A stretch of 64,000 bases of DNA from assembly GCA_914767715.1 (NCBI GenBank), contig OU612071.1, forward strand, positions 12,633,493 to 12,697,492, in the 5' to 3' direction. A program made the translations under genes and the position numbers. Shown here piece by piece: positions 37,601-46,990 of this stretch. The notes under the pieces are model-generated. The model did not search any database and was not told the DNA's origin. It saw nothing but the letters and a program-made list of their open reading frames with translations. How positions within the stretch are numbered: the stretch's first letter is position 1; every line of letters starts with the position of its first letter. This DNA is from Membranipora membranacea. Its lineage: Eukaryota; Bryozoa; Gymnolaemata; Cheilostomatida; Membraniporidae.

Positions 37601-40600
37601 TGCCAACGGTTTGCCCAGAATGCAACACTGAGCGTCGAATAAATAACTGCATACGTCTCATTTTGGCTGGAGGCTCAATGCATTTTAAGTAACTAATAAA
37701 GTAATTACTTATTTTCAGGGACATCACGAGAAACTGGGGTCGGTGAACAACCTGAGGATAGACTTTCTCTTGATATTTCATTAGACAGTGTCACCCCTGG
37801 AACAGTCATCAATAGGGGGTCGCTCTACAATAGGGAGGGAGGTTGTTCACAATAGGGGGACAGAGTTCGATTACATTATGAGGGCAGTTTACACTCGGTG
37901 GAGGGGGACAACTTACAATAGGCCTGTTGTTATTTTAAAGTGTCCTAGGGTCAGTATTGCGTAGGTTCCGTTTACCATACTACACCAGCAAAGATCTGAA
38001 TATGCCTTAGAATGTGTCGAGTAACAAACTTGCTTTTCCTGAATGAGGTTGATGTTGATTTTCATGTGTTGCAGGAAACTGCAGGAGTGCATCTGCAGAT
38101 CTTCAATGTTCAATGCGTCCCCTCATAACGTTCAAACAGGGAGATGAGGATGCCGAAGATATGGAGTTTCATTTTGATAATTTGAGGAATGCTCTTCTAG
38201 GTTTTGAAGAATACCCAATGCTTGTGGTTGCGGTCTCAGGAAAGTTTGGCACAGGGAAATCGTTCCTAGTGAATCTGATGATCACATATCTCAAACTTCG
38301 CAGTAAAGAGGTATCGTAATAACTGCCTAACTGTTCCTTGGTCAGTTCGTTATGCAAAGCTATATTCAAGGGCGACTTCATCCAACTTCTGGATGGACCT
38401 AGTATAACACTTCACTTCACACCGATTCAGCCCTCGATTTTTATGCTAGAAGAACATCAAGGAGAACATCTTCAGATGATGGTTGTTACAATAAAAATGT
38501 ACATATATAAAAGAGAGTGATGGAACAATACATAACCCATCATAGTTATAAAATAATTACAGATCATTGTAAACTATTATAGTCAGACTTTCATTCATTA
38601 CCCTACTGACCTTAATGATTCGCGGGCTCCTAATTCGCGGAGGGCACAACTCCAACTTTTTCACTAGTCTTAATTATTCACGGATTTCAGGCCCGCGAAC
38701 TTGAGAGGATAACTCCTCTATAGTAGTAGTATTCTATTTTTAAAAAACCTGACCATGATGGGATTGCAGCATCCTATTTTAACCGTGCTTACAAGGCAGA
38801 CGCTCTACACACTGAGCTATTCTGCTTAACTCTTCTGTAAAGGTTTGCATTTAGCTAGTTTTAAGTATTAGCGGTTTCTGTCATCGCCAACCGCGAATTA
38901 TTAAACCACTTGAAAACATAAGGTCAGTAGGGTATGCTTGTGTCATAGACCACACGGTAGCTCTGAAATCAGTTTGTAGATGGAGAAGCAAACTAGAATG
39001 TCTATAAGATTCAAACTGGCTCAGAAATCACTTTTATATGTATCAAAACTTGTTTGTGTTTTTTTTATGTTGTTCAGTCTCTAGTTTGTTATACAAATCT
39101 TTAAAAAATTAATGTTAATCATTATACAGACACAATCAAGCGAATGGAAGGACTCAGGCATACCTATCCATGGAGTCAATTGGGCTCGGAGCGATAAAAC
39201 TGTCACCAAAGGAATTCATTTTTGGGAGCCGATAGTTTTCAAAAAGCATGATGGTAATGAGGTGAGCGAGGAAAAAGAATATGCAACTCTTCTAAGTTTA
39301 ATTCCTGTTCTTTTGTTTCAAATGATGATATGACTCATGCAAGCTTTAATGTCCTGACCACACTTATATTACTTTCATGCCGCTGTCTGAGGTGGGAAGG
39401 ATAGTACAAAATATTACAGCTCCAGCAATTTATAAATCAAGTTAGGTCCAAGTGAGAAATGAATTATGGCATGACAAGTTCTCAAATACTCAGGTTGTCT
39501 TAACCTCTCACCCTCACCGAGTCAGCACATCATTGATGAAAAGCCTAGTGATAGTTTAAATTATGAAAGTTTCCTTCATCAGATTGCAGTGCTGCTTATC
39601 GACTGCCAGGGAACTGGCGATACAAACCATGCTGGGAGACATCTTGATGCAGTGATATATTACATAGGCCTTCAGCTTTCGAACTTCCAGATAGTTAACC
39701 TCATGAGACAAATAGATACAGAGGATTTGGACAGACTTGACGTAAGTTCAGATAGTGGCTGCATGCATGTCAAGTTCAATTGATTGTGAGTTTTGACAGA
39801 TCAACAAATCTGTTAGCACATCATACATACACCAGATGGTTGGGTCAATCTATGTATAGTTACTGCCTTTGACTAACCAAGTTCACTATCCACGTAAACA
39901 CTACCCTACTACATCACAGCCAAACCCAAGTGTGTTATCTCCCCTGCGACTGATTGACACATAAATGATTATTCACTAACAGTATAACAGTAAGCCTAGT
40001 CCTGAAGTTCTGTGACATTCAGTCACAGTTACTACTAAGCTAAGTTTCAAGTGGTTGAGAAGAGGCAAATATCTCAAATGTCAAGTGTCAAATGAGGGGC
40101 ACTCACCGACTTTAATTTTCTAGAAACATGTGATTTCAACATCCAAAAATTAGGAAAGGAGAATTTGGTTTTTACTGTCTGGGTTTATTTTTTTCAAATT
40201 TAAGGTCTTGTAAAAGTAGTCTACACCAGGTTCTGTTATGATGTTATGTAAATTATGGTTTTGGGAATTCCCTTGATATGCTAACGCGTGTTTAGCCTAG
40301 CTATGTGCACGATTAAGAATGGAATGAAATTTCAACTATGGATTGTGCTTACAGAGGGGTATGCATCAGTCTGGACACGCTACTTTATTCATTTTCTTAA
40401 AAAGTGGCGGCATGACAAGGCTGGCTACGCATGCTTAGGCATCCACATTCTGGACAACAAATAAATGTGTAGTAGTTTTAACAGACATAAAGCTACAATA
40501 AGGCCGCAACAGATTACCCATTAGGCCGCACCGGCAAAAAGGCTACAGGCTACCCACAGCTGCTCTAGACCCTGAGTTTTTACATTTTGATAATGGTTAT

Positions 40601-43600
40601 ATCGTTCAAAAATGTCCTTCTACAAGTAAATTAATTTTTTTGCTCATTGCTATGAGATTACATCATTACTTTGATATGAACAGTGGTTGTTTTTTGCTTT
40701 CCTAAGCACTTTAATGTAACATTCACAGCTTAATCTGTGGCAACAAATTTGCTACCCTGCTCTGTGAGATCACAACTCACTCATTTGTAGTTCTGCGTTG
40801 TTCACTGGCACCTTGAAATTAGAAGGATTCTCAAATTTCGTAGAGCATGATAATCCAATTCTAGTTTTATTTCACCAGATATTTCACGTGATGATGTGTC
40901 TGAAAATTACCGAAATAAATCTTCACAAAAAATTGTATTCCTTTTAGACGGTGTTAGAATATGGGTATAATAAGGAGGCTAATGGCAGCGGCCCCTTTTT
41001 GGGTAAACTCATGTTTCTGGTGAGAGACTGGATTCATGATGATGCCTTTGGGAAAAAAAGTGGATCTTTTGTTACTCAGTTTCAGGTGAGATTCAATTTT
41101 GAACCCGGTCATAATCGGAAGAGGTATACACCCGAGGGTGCTGGGTGCTTGAACAGTCGACCTTGAAAGCTCCCCCAATGGGATTCGAACCCACAACTCT
41201 GGCGGCACTAATGGCATGGCAGTGTATAGCAAGCGTGCTAACCGATTGCGCCATCTCACCATCCTCAAAAAAGAATGGGTTGATGGCGCTAATTACAATG
41301 CTGGCTATTTACTATTCAGAGTTGTGTTCTCTCATCACATAGCTCAGTCCTCATTGCCATCCTATGCAATACAGCGTTCGTGTTAGGGTTGTTGGCCTTA
41401 CATGGCCCTTTACTGGGACCCCTTGTAGTGAGGTTTTAGCTGTCTTACCAGCTTGTCAGCATGTATTTCTATGCTGTCACATGTCTTTCCATGAGTCAGT
41501 CAGAAGACGAGTACACAGAAGAGATATACACCCGAGGGTGTTGGGGGCTGGAACGATCAACCTTGAAAGCTCCCCCAATGGGATTCGAACCCACAACTCT
41601 GGCGGTACTAATGGCATGGCAGTGTATAGCAAGCGTGCTAACCGATTGCGCCATCTCACCATCCTCAAAAAAGAATGGGTTGATGGCGCTAATTACAATG
41701 CTGGCTATTTACAATTCAGAGTTGTGTTCTCTCGTCACATAGCTCAGTCCTCATTGCCATCCTATGCAATACAGCGTTCGTGTTAGGGTTGTTGGCCTTA
41801 CATGGCCCTTTACTGGGACCCCTTGTAGTGAGGTTTTAGCTGTCTTACCAGCTTGTCAGCATGTATTTCCATGCTGTCACATGTCTTTCCATGAGTCAGT
41901 CAGAAGACGAGTACACAGAAGAGATATACACCCGAGGGTGTTGGGGGCTGGAACGATCAACCTTGAAAGCTCCCCCAATGGGATTCGAACCCACAACTCT
42001 GGCGGCACTAATGGCATGGCAGTGTATAGCAAGCGTGCTAACCGATTGCGCCATCTCACCATCCTCAAAAAAGAATGGGTTGATGGCGCTAATTACAATG
42101 CTGGCTATTTACAATTCAGAGTTGTGTTCTCTCGTCACATAGCTCAGTCCTCATTGCCATCCTATGCAATACAGCGTTCGTGTTAGGGTTGTTGGCCTTA
42201 CATGGCCCTTTACTGGGACCCCTTGTAGTGAGGTTTTAGCTGTCTTACCAGCTTGTCAGCATGTATTTCCATGCTGTCACATGTCTTTCCAAGAGTCAGT
42301 CAGAAGACGAGTACACAGAAGAGATATACACCCGAGGGTGTTGGGGGCTGGAACGATCAACCTTGAAAGCTCCCCCAATGGGATTCGAACCCACAACTCT
42401 TGCGGCAGTGAACAGCAAGCGGGCTAACCAAATGAGCCATCTCACCATCCCAAAACTGTTATTGCCTCCTCGGTCAGGACCGGGTTGGGCATTAATACCA
42501 TTGATACCTGTTCACTCAGGCCTGGTCTTATCAGACAATAAATTTATGAATTACTAGTACAACTTACTACTAGTTAACTAGTCACAACAACTCTTGTATC
42601 CAGGATCAGCAGCCTTGAATCATAGCACTTGACCACCTGAATGTAGCATGCTTGCAGAGAAAATGCCAAGAATATTGGTTTCTGCTGTGTAAGGAAAAAC
42701 AACTCCGTTTAAGGTGTGATTTATATCGCCTGTAAGATAGGCAAATCTTGTAAACTCGACCTGGTCCTGATTACTCGAACCTGTTCTTGCCCTAATATTG
42801 GGTGCCCAGGACAAGCTACCTGTACTAAGTGATGTACAGTAGTAAGATTGGATTGCAGTTGTATACGAACCCGAGACCTAAGGGTCCGGTGCACTCACTA
42901 ACTGAGCTATCTCCTACTCAACATTGATGCATCTTTAACATTGGCACAATTATCCTTTTTCAGGAGTCAGAAGCAATCAAGACAAAGGAAGCTGCGGAAT
43001 CAATTGAGAAGGCATTTCAAAGTGTAATAGTATTTAGACTGCCTGAGCCGAGTCAAAAAGTGAAGAAAGGCTCTGAGACCTCAGGTCTTCAGGTAACAGG
43101 TGAGAAGTTCGGGTAAACTTAGCCTGTCTTGACAAGTTTTGTTCGTGGGGGGGGGGAGGGGAGCTTTGTTCCCTCCCCCCCACCGAACAAAGCTTGTCAA
43201 GACAGGCTAGGGTAAACTTAACTTCATTCCAATCCAACAGTAAATATACCTTTGTTCTGTCTTACTAACTATACGATTGACATTTCAACTGATTTGTGAC
43301 CGCTATACCCAAGCCTTTGTATGTATCAGCCTCTAAAAGTTCTCTGTTATGACACGTTTTTTATTTCACACTTGAGACATCTTTCTACTGTACACCTTCA
43401 AGATAATCAAGAGTCTAAAATCCAACGAAAATTGTCTTCACTTTATTCTCATTTCTTTAGGCCCACTTTGTTCTAACCAGACAGATCAGTCTCCTGTTGA
43501 GATAATTTCTGTAAAGGGGAAATTTATTCAGTAGGCTATTTATATTACAGTTTGACCCCTCATGAATATCATGCAATTTTGATTGATTACCCTTAAGAAG

Positions 43601-46600
43601 TATCTTACCTGTACATTTCAACTTGATTTACAGCATCTGACCTTGATGAAGAATTCCAAAGTGAGGTAGATAAGATGTTCGAGTCAGTTTTCGAAAATGA
43701 TGAGCACAGCCACCTGGAGAAAGGTGCTAGAATCATTCAAAAGTTGGAGGTAAATAATCTGTTTCATCATTGCATTGGTTCACTAGGTCCTAACACTATT
43801 GTTGCAAGTCAAAGCCCTGTTCCTGCAGTTTTCTCAATACACAGAATTTCAGATATTTCTCTGCATATGCAGAGGGAACAAACTTGTTCTAGTTCATCCC
43901 CCGAATATACTTGTGATAGTTATTGGAAACGTACAGGGGCTCTTTTTTTTAGTTACCTCTTTGAAAGATCAATGAGTGAAATATTTAAATCATCAGAGGT
44001 GGTTCTACAACTAATAAGCTTCAAAATTAGGCCTCACTGACACTCGCTTTATGAGCATTGGTAACTGCTATGATGTCATAAACATAAATTTTGCCGTTAT
44101 GTCTACCATTCGAAACCCTGAAATATTGTATTTCCATCAAAACTGTATTTGAACTATTGTCAAATGTCCTGGGGTCATTTGTTGCGCTGTTCGGGCAGTA
44201 TAAAATGCTACAACTGCAGAATGATGAATGGCTACGATTAAGTGGTTTGATAAATATGTTTTACACTTTTCCAGGAGCTTGAAGAGATAAAGACAAATAA
44301 GGTGAAGCTACCATCAGGAAAGGAGAGCATTGATGAAGAAAAAGCCTTCCTTGCTTATAGGGAGGCGAAAGCTAAACTGCTGGTATTACTGAAGGTAATG
44401 TTGTGATATATGGCATACGAGGAATACCATGGCTTTTAAAATACAAATACAGGAATACAAAATCTTGCTATCACAATTTTAAACTCCTACTGGATTCACT
44501 TACTTCACAAAGAGCAAATTTTTTATTCCTCTTGACCATGACAAGCTTCGTAAAATCTCTCGTCCAGCTAAGGACTGTGATTACGTTTAATGTACACCAT
44601 ATATTCAAAACATCAAGTACCTTTACACAGTGAATACTTTAACGCATTACTAGCAATGTCTCCTCAAAATAACAGTGTATTTTAGGATACTTTTGTGGCT
44701 CAGCACCACTGATATTTGGGTTGAAACAAGTGTATAAAGCCAAAGCAATATATAGTCAGGCAGCTAGTTCTGCAGTCGTTGTGGAATATTTTTTGCACTG
44801 ATATTATTCATTGCACTTTTCGGTAAGTATTATATATAGTGTTAGAAATTGTCCCCCTTGCTCATCTATGATGAAAATTTCTGGTACGTACTGTACAAGC
44901 CGGTTTGAGTTTTTCCGCATGAATTAAATAAAAATATTATTGTTTTCTAAATATATTTTACAATTATAGTTGATGATTTGTTCATTAAGCTTTGTTGTGA
45001 AATTAAGCCAGTTCTCAAAAGTAGATAGACACGACAGTTTACTGAGCTTGTGCAGTCAAACACCATTTGTGCATCAAAGATGGGTAGGGGTGACAATTGC
45101 TTCAGTCTTTGTGTAGTCCTTAAAGGGTTGACTTGAGGGCGATAAGGGAACGGGAACAGTTTGTAATAACACAGCGTAAGAATATATTGATATTGCTGAT
45201 TCTCGCATTTGTTGAATACATTGCAAGCGGAGTGAGTTGTGAACGCACAACTTTGCACTAGGTTATCTACCATCGGATTATGCGATGCAAGTAAATTGGT
45301 GAACTGATCGTTGCAAGACGGTATGTAAAGACCAGTAACCGCTTGTCATGTTTTCCCCAAAGCACAATTTCTATGATAACATTGCTAGTTTATGTGGTAA
45401 TTTCTTTAGGATGTTGATGAATTGATTGCAAAAGAAAATGTGACCACTGACGAAGTCGGAGACAAGCTGGAGTCAGTGTGGGCAATCATCTTAGAGGAGT
45501 TTAACAAGGCCCATGGGAAGTCGGAACAGATGAGACAAGAAAGTAAAGCGTACCTGTGAGTTCTGCAATTTTCTCTTGAAACTTGGAACTCTTAATCTGA
45601 AAAATAACCTTCTTGACATGAAAATTTATACCACAACATGGTTTAAAGACTACTGAGAGACAAAAACTTTTTATAGTTATGAGCCCGCCTGTTTCCTTTT
45701 TATAAACCATTCGTTATACAATTATGTGGGTTGCAAAGTCTGATGCAATTCTCAAACTCAAATTGGCCGACTTATCAACAAAAAACCTGGATTTATTTCT
45801 GCTAATCAAAATCCAATGACGTAACGCTGTATATGGTGTCCTGTCTAGGTTTAGTATAAAGTATATTGGTATTTCCCTCCAGATGTCTTCTGATAAACCT
45901 CTGACCATTCCTTTGATTCCATACTTTCCTTACCATCGCTCTACTCCTTCTATATATGCTCCTACATGTCTGTTCAGATCTCAAGCTAGTATCAACTAAT
46001 CATTATCTGGGATTTCCGGTTGGTTACAGCTCAAGACCTTCTCATCTTGACTGCAACCCTGCTGCAGAGCATACACAAATCGATGTTATTGCTTCCTACA
46101 TGTGGCTTCCTTTCCACGGCTATACTTGCCAGCACTCTCTGAGATAGAGCCGGACTTTTTTTTTAACTCTCTTACCACAAGAAAAGAGCAAGTTATATCT
46201 CTCTTCAAGGCTGTGACTTTTCCTCTAGATTTACCACAAGTCAACCTCAATTCTTTCATGCAGAGTGTGTCAGTCTTCCCGGAAGGCACATGACTGCTGA
46301 TACCTGCCAGCCTTTCCCATTTAAAGCACTGGTTTTGAGTGTGACCGCCCTGAGTGTACAGTATCACCTCTCTTGTTTTCTTATCACAGCGAAGGAGATG
46401 GTGGTTCCGCTGCACTGTACCACATAGCACTGATTATCACAGCCTTGTTTCTTTGCCCTTCCCTTCCCTCTGTCTATTTTCAGACTTGGAAACGGCTGTC
46501 AGAATCACATTATTGTTCAACTGGAGACATTTCGACTTGTTGCCACTATACTTTCATTAATTAAAGAGAGCTTGGTGTAAAGTGCATGCTTCTCTTGTAA

Positions 46601-46926
46601 CACAATACCGCATCTCTATTTACAGGAAGTATCATGACCGTTTGAAGGGTACTTATATAAACTATAAAAATCAGTCAAAGGCTTCTCTGGAAAGAAAGCT
46701 AAAAAATGCAGTAGATGAAAAGAGGAAACTTCGAGATGAGCTTAACATAAATGAACAAGCGCAAAACGCGCAAATTGAAGAAAGAAATAGAAATGATATG
46801 TCTCTTGGTATGAAAATTTTATATGGAGGCTTGGCTTTGGCAGCAATAATAGTAGAAGCAGGTATGAGCAACAGAGCAGAGCAGAAAGAGCAGCAAGAGA
46901 AGCAAGAGCAGCAAGACCAGGACTAG
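31615..46926 (+). CDS. Double-zinc-ribbon, atlastin/GBP-like GTPase gene (whole locus)
   Basis: Exons proposed: 31615-31666 (tentative), 32073-32370, 35327-35494, 36132-36236, 37719-37841 (tentative), 38075-38310, 39130-39261, 39583-39741, 40948-41085, 42964-43099, 43634-43749, 44275-44394, 45410-45555, 46626-46926. All lengths and phases agree across the junctions from 32073 on, apart from a weak donor at 37841. The product, roughly 600 residues, would be a membrane-anchored large GTPase of the dynamin superfamily with an N-terminal zinc ribbon. Atlastins fuse ER membranes; GBPs act in cell-autonomous defence; vertebrate neurolastin (RNF112) combines a RING finger, a GTPase and membrane segments. 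Which role applies here is open. The first exon and promoter were not found. Confidence 0.75.
32073..32370 (+). CDS. Double zinc ribbon exon of the GTPase gene
   Basis: The exon runs from a TTTATAG acceptor to a GTAAGT donor (phase 0 to phase 1). After MDGIVY come eight cysteines in four pairs: CPYADC, CEVC, CPEC and CRNC, spaced as two zinc-binding sites of the double zinc ribbon or rubredoxin-knuckle kind, over about 60 residues. A short acidic tail (SAGDTATSYPVPPVSG) follows. Such ribbons bind zinc and mediate protein or nucleic-acid contacts, and unlike RING fingers they need not be ubiquitin ligases. An in-frame ATG (32118) could be an alternative start. The reading is clear; the domain name is an inference from cysteine spacing. 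Confidence 0.75.
32531..32865 (+). mobile_element. tRNA-headed SINE, family 1 (copy 2)
   Basis: Begins GTCAGGAGTGGTCTAATGG (A box); the B box is eroded (GGTTCATTTCT). The body matches the inverse copy at 3.4-3.7 kb, through the CCTCTGCTTCTTCGAT word to a CAAAGATGATGATGACACAAG tail. It lies in the intron after the zinc ribbon exon and directly abuts a family D foldback element. Confidence 0.85.
32872..33751. mobile_element. Foldback element, family D, interrupted copy
   Basis: The left end CTGGGGGTCTTTCAAATAG and the right end TTCGAAAGCCCCCCTGG match the ends of the full copy at 47.5 kb. About 600 bp of unrelated sequence (about 32935-33540) splits it. Confidence 0.65.
34730..35160. mobile_element. 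Foldback element, family B, with long matching arms
   Basis: AAACCTAGACAGGACACCAT at the left; AGTGTCCTGTTTAGGTTT at the right. Long inverted arms inside: AAGGTGTAGAAGCAATGATG pairs with CATCATTGCTTCTACACCTT, and CCACAATCCAGGTTTTTTGT has a matching inverse near 35030. A transcript would fold into a hairpin of over 100 bp. It lies just upstream of the exon at 35327. Confidence 0.85.
35327..35494 (+). CDS. Linker exon 1 of the GTPase gene
   Basis: From a GTTTAG acceptor to a GTAAGA donor, phase 1 to phase 1. It reads LSIDTVVGMATQPEESLSLD, then an acidic stretch (CEAVDEDGQLDFHKMEKQK). No domain is recognised. The words QPEESLSLD recur as QPEDRLSLD in the exon at 37719, so the two exons are duplicates. 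Confidence 0.65.
36132..36236 (+). CDS. Linker exon 2 of the GTPase gene
   Basis: From a TTCAG acceptor to GTATTT, phase 1 to phase 1, open. It reads EPQKCDEKDIHLVAGENIDY and ends KKDVLPSKKSPG. It is charged and probably disordered, joining the zinc ribbon region to the GTPase. Confidence 0.6.
37487..37841 (+). pseudogene. Second, decayed zinc-ribbon/linker module
   Basis: From about 37487 a frame reads CPYRDFGEKPDQDEQGHL, then CDVCTRP, CPECNTERR. It matches the first zinc ribbon exon closely, but the second cysteine of the first pair is Phe, and after RRINN the sequence breaks off before the last CxxC pair without a good donor. A linker-like exon follows (37719 to about 37841, GTSRETGVGEQPEDRLSLDI). 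That exon keeps phase 1 and may still be used; its donor (GGAG/GTTGTT) is weak. The ribbon copy itself is very likely dead. Confidence 0.6.
38075..41085 (+). CDS. GTPase domain exons (atlastin/GBP-like)
   Basis: Four exons join in phase. 38075-38310 holds the P-loop GKFGTGKSF followed by LVNLMITYLK. 39130-39261 holds the switch region TVTKGIHFWEP, whose TKG with a Trp after it is typical of GBPs. 39583-39741 holds the G3 motif LLIDCQGTGD and IVNLMRQIDTEDLDRLD. 40948-41085 holds TVLEYG and the RD motif LMFLVRDW, which serves for guanine recognition in atlastins and GBPs. The order and spacing are those of an atlastin domain. Odd points: the Arg that normally sits inside the P-loop (GxxRxGKS, the catalytic arginine finger) is Gly here, and DTQG is DCQG. 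GTP binding seems likely; hydrolysis may be altered. Confidence 0.85.
38599..38934. mobile_element. Foldback element, family F, carrying a tRNA-like relic
   Basis: ACCCTACTGACCTTA at the left and TAAGGTCAGTAGGGT at the right form inverted ends; inside, ATTCGCGGGC and CCGCGAATTA are also inverted. On the minus strand at about 38826-38757, AGAATAGCTCAGTGTGTAGA, a D-arm and a CTTGTAA anticodon-like loop recall tRNA-Thr(TGT); the T-arm is gone. It lies in the intron between the P-loop exon and the switch exon. Confidence 0.8.
40570..40716. mobile_element. Foldback element, family G, partial copy
   Basis: It starts CTCTAGACCCTGAGTTTTTA and ends TTTTTGCTTTCCTAAGCACTTTA, matching the right half of the element at 21.2 kb. 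Confidence 0.6.
41119..42455 (-). repeat. 400-bp tandem array with tRNA-like heads (3.3 copies)
   Basis: The unit repeats with a period of exactly 400 bp: starts at about 41119, 41519, 41919 and a partial at 42319. Copies two and three are nearly identical, copy one slightly diverged, the last truncated and divergent. Each unit carries, on the minus strand, a tRNA-like segment (41264-41169, 41664-41569, 42064-41969, 42450-42369) with an A box (GAGATGGCGCAATCGG), a well-formed T-arm (GTGGGTTCGAATCCCAT) and thus a pol III promoter. The 5' and 3' ends do not pair as an acceptor stem, so these are not functional tRNAs. Shadow open frames in the array are not genes. It sits in the intron after the RD-motif exon. 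Confidence 0.85.
42838..42920 (-). other. tRNA-like sequence (SINE head or pseudo-tRNA)
   Basis: On the minus strand: GGAGATAGCTCAGTTAGTGA (A box) and CTCGGGTTCGTATACAACT (B box) about 30 bp apart. The acceptor stem is not evident. It ends 40 bp before the exon at 42964. Confidence 0.55.
42964..45555 (+). CDS. Middle-domain exons of the GTPase gene
   Basis: 42964-43099 reads AAESIEKAFQSVIVFRLPEP, equivalent to the end of the atlastin G domain (a CFLLPHPG-type strand). 43634-43749 (SDLDEEFQSEVDKMFESVF) and 44275-44394 (ELEEIKTNKVKLPSG, then EEKAFLAYREAKAKLLVLLK) are helical. 45410-45555 reads DVDELIAKENVTTDEVGDKL and ends RQESKAYL. Phases run 1, 0, 0, 2 and fit. They should form the helical-bundle middle domain that couples nucleotide state to dimer movement in atlastins. 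Sequence here is less conserved than in the G domain, so function is inferred from position. Confidence 0.75.
43111..43219. mobile_element. Foldback element, family A, best copy with target-site duplication
   Basis: AGCCTGTCTTGACAAG (43121) and CTTGTCAAGACAGGCT (ending 43208) are perfect inverse ends. Inside, a G-rich tract faces a C-rich one, so about 40 bp per arm can pair. GGGTAAACTT lies directly outside at 43111-43120 and again at 43210-43219, a 10-bp direct repeat like a target-site duplication. It begins 12 bp after the splice donor of the exon ending at 43099. Confidence 0.85.
45730..45853. mobile_element. Foldback element, family B, right-half fragment
   Basis: CGACTTATCAACAAAAAACC and the end TGGTGTCCTGTCTAGGTTT match the right half of the 34.7-kb copy. 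No left half is seen. Confidence 0.6.
46626..46926 (+). CDS. C-terminal exon of the GTPase gene: coiled coil, membrane segment, Gln/Glu tail
   Basis: After a TTTACAG acceptor the frame continues KYHDRLKGTYINYKNQSK, a charged coiled-coil-like helix (ASLERKLKNAVDEKRKLRD), then one hydrophobic segment (GMKILYGGLALAAIIVEAG, about residues 68-86 of the exon) and a tail EQKEQQEKQEQQDQD ending at TAG (46924-46926). Atlastins carry two membrane helices near the C-terminus; only one stretch of about 19 residues is seen here, enough for a single span or a short hairpin. It would anchor the GTPase to a membrane with its bulk in the cytosol. Confidence 0.8.
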
Positions 46927-46990
46927 CAACGGCAGGACTAGCAACAGCAGGACTAGCAACGGCACGACTAGCAACAGTAGAACCAGCAAC
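46917..46990 (+). repeat. 15-bp tandem repeat straddling the stop codon
   Basis: About four copies of a unit like GACTAGCAACAGCAG. The unit length is a multiple of three, so each copy repeats an in-frame TAG followed by CAA. It apparently grew from the Gln-rich coding tail. Confidence 0.8.

Noticed and set aside
41364-42427. Repeated open frames of 87-140 codons on both strands
   Set aside because: They are read-through of the 400-bp tRNA-headed repeat, identical in each unit and without domain content.
44947-45273. 108-codon minus-strand frame inside a GTPase gene intron
   Set aside because: No recognisable motif, and antisense to a well-supported gene.
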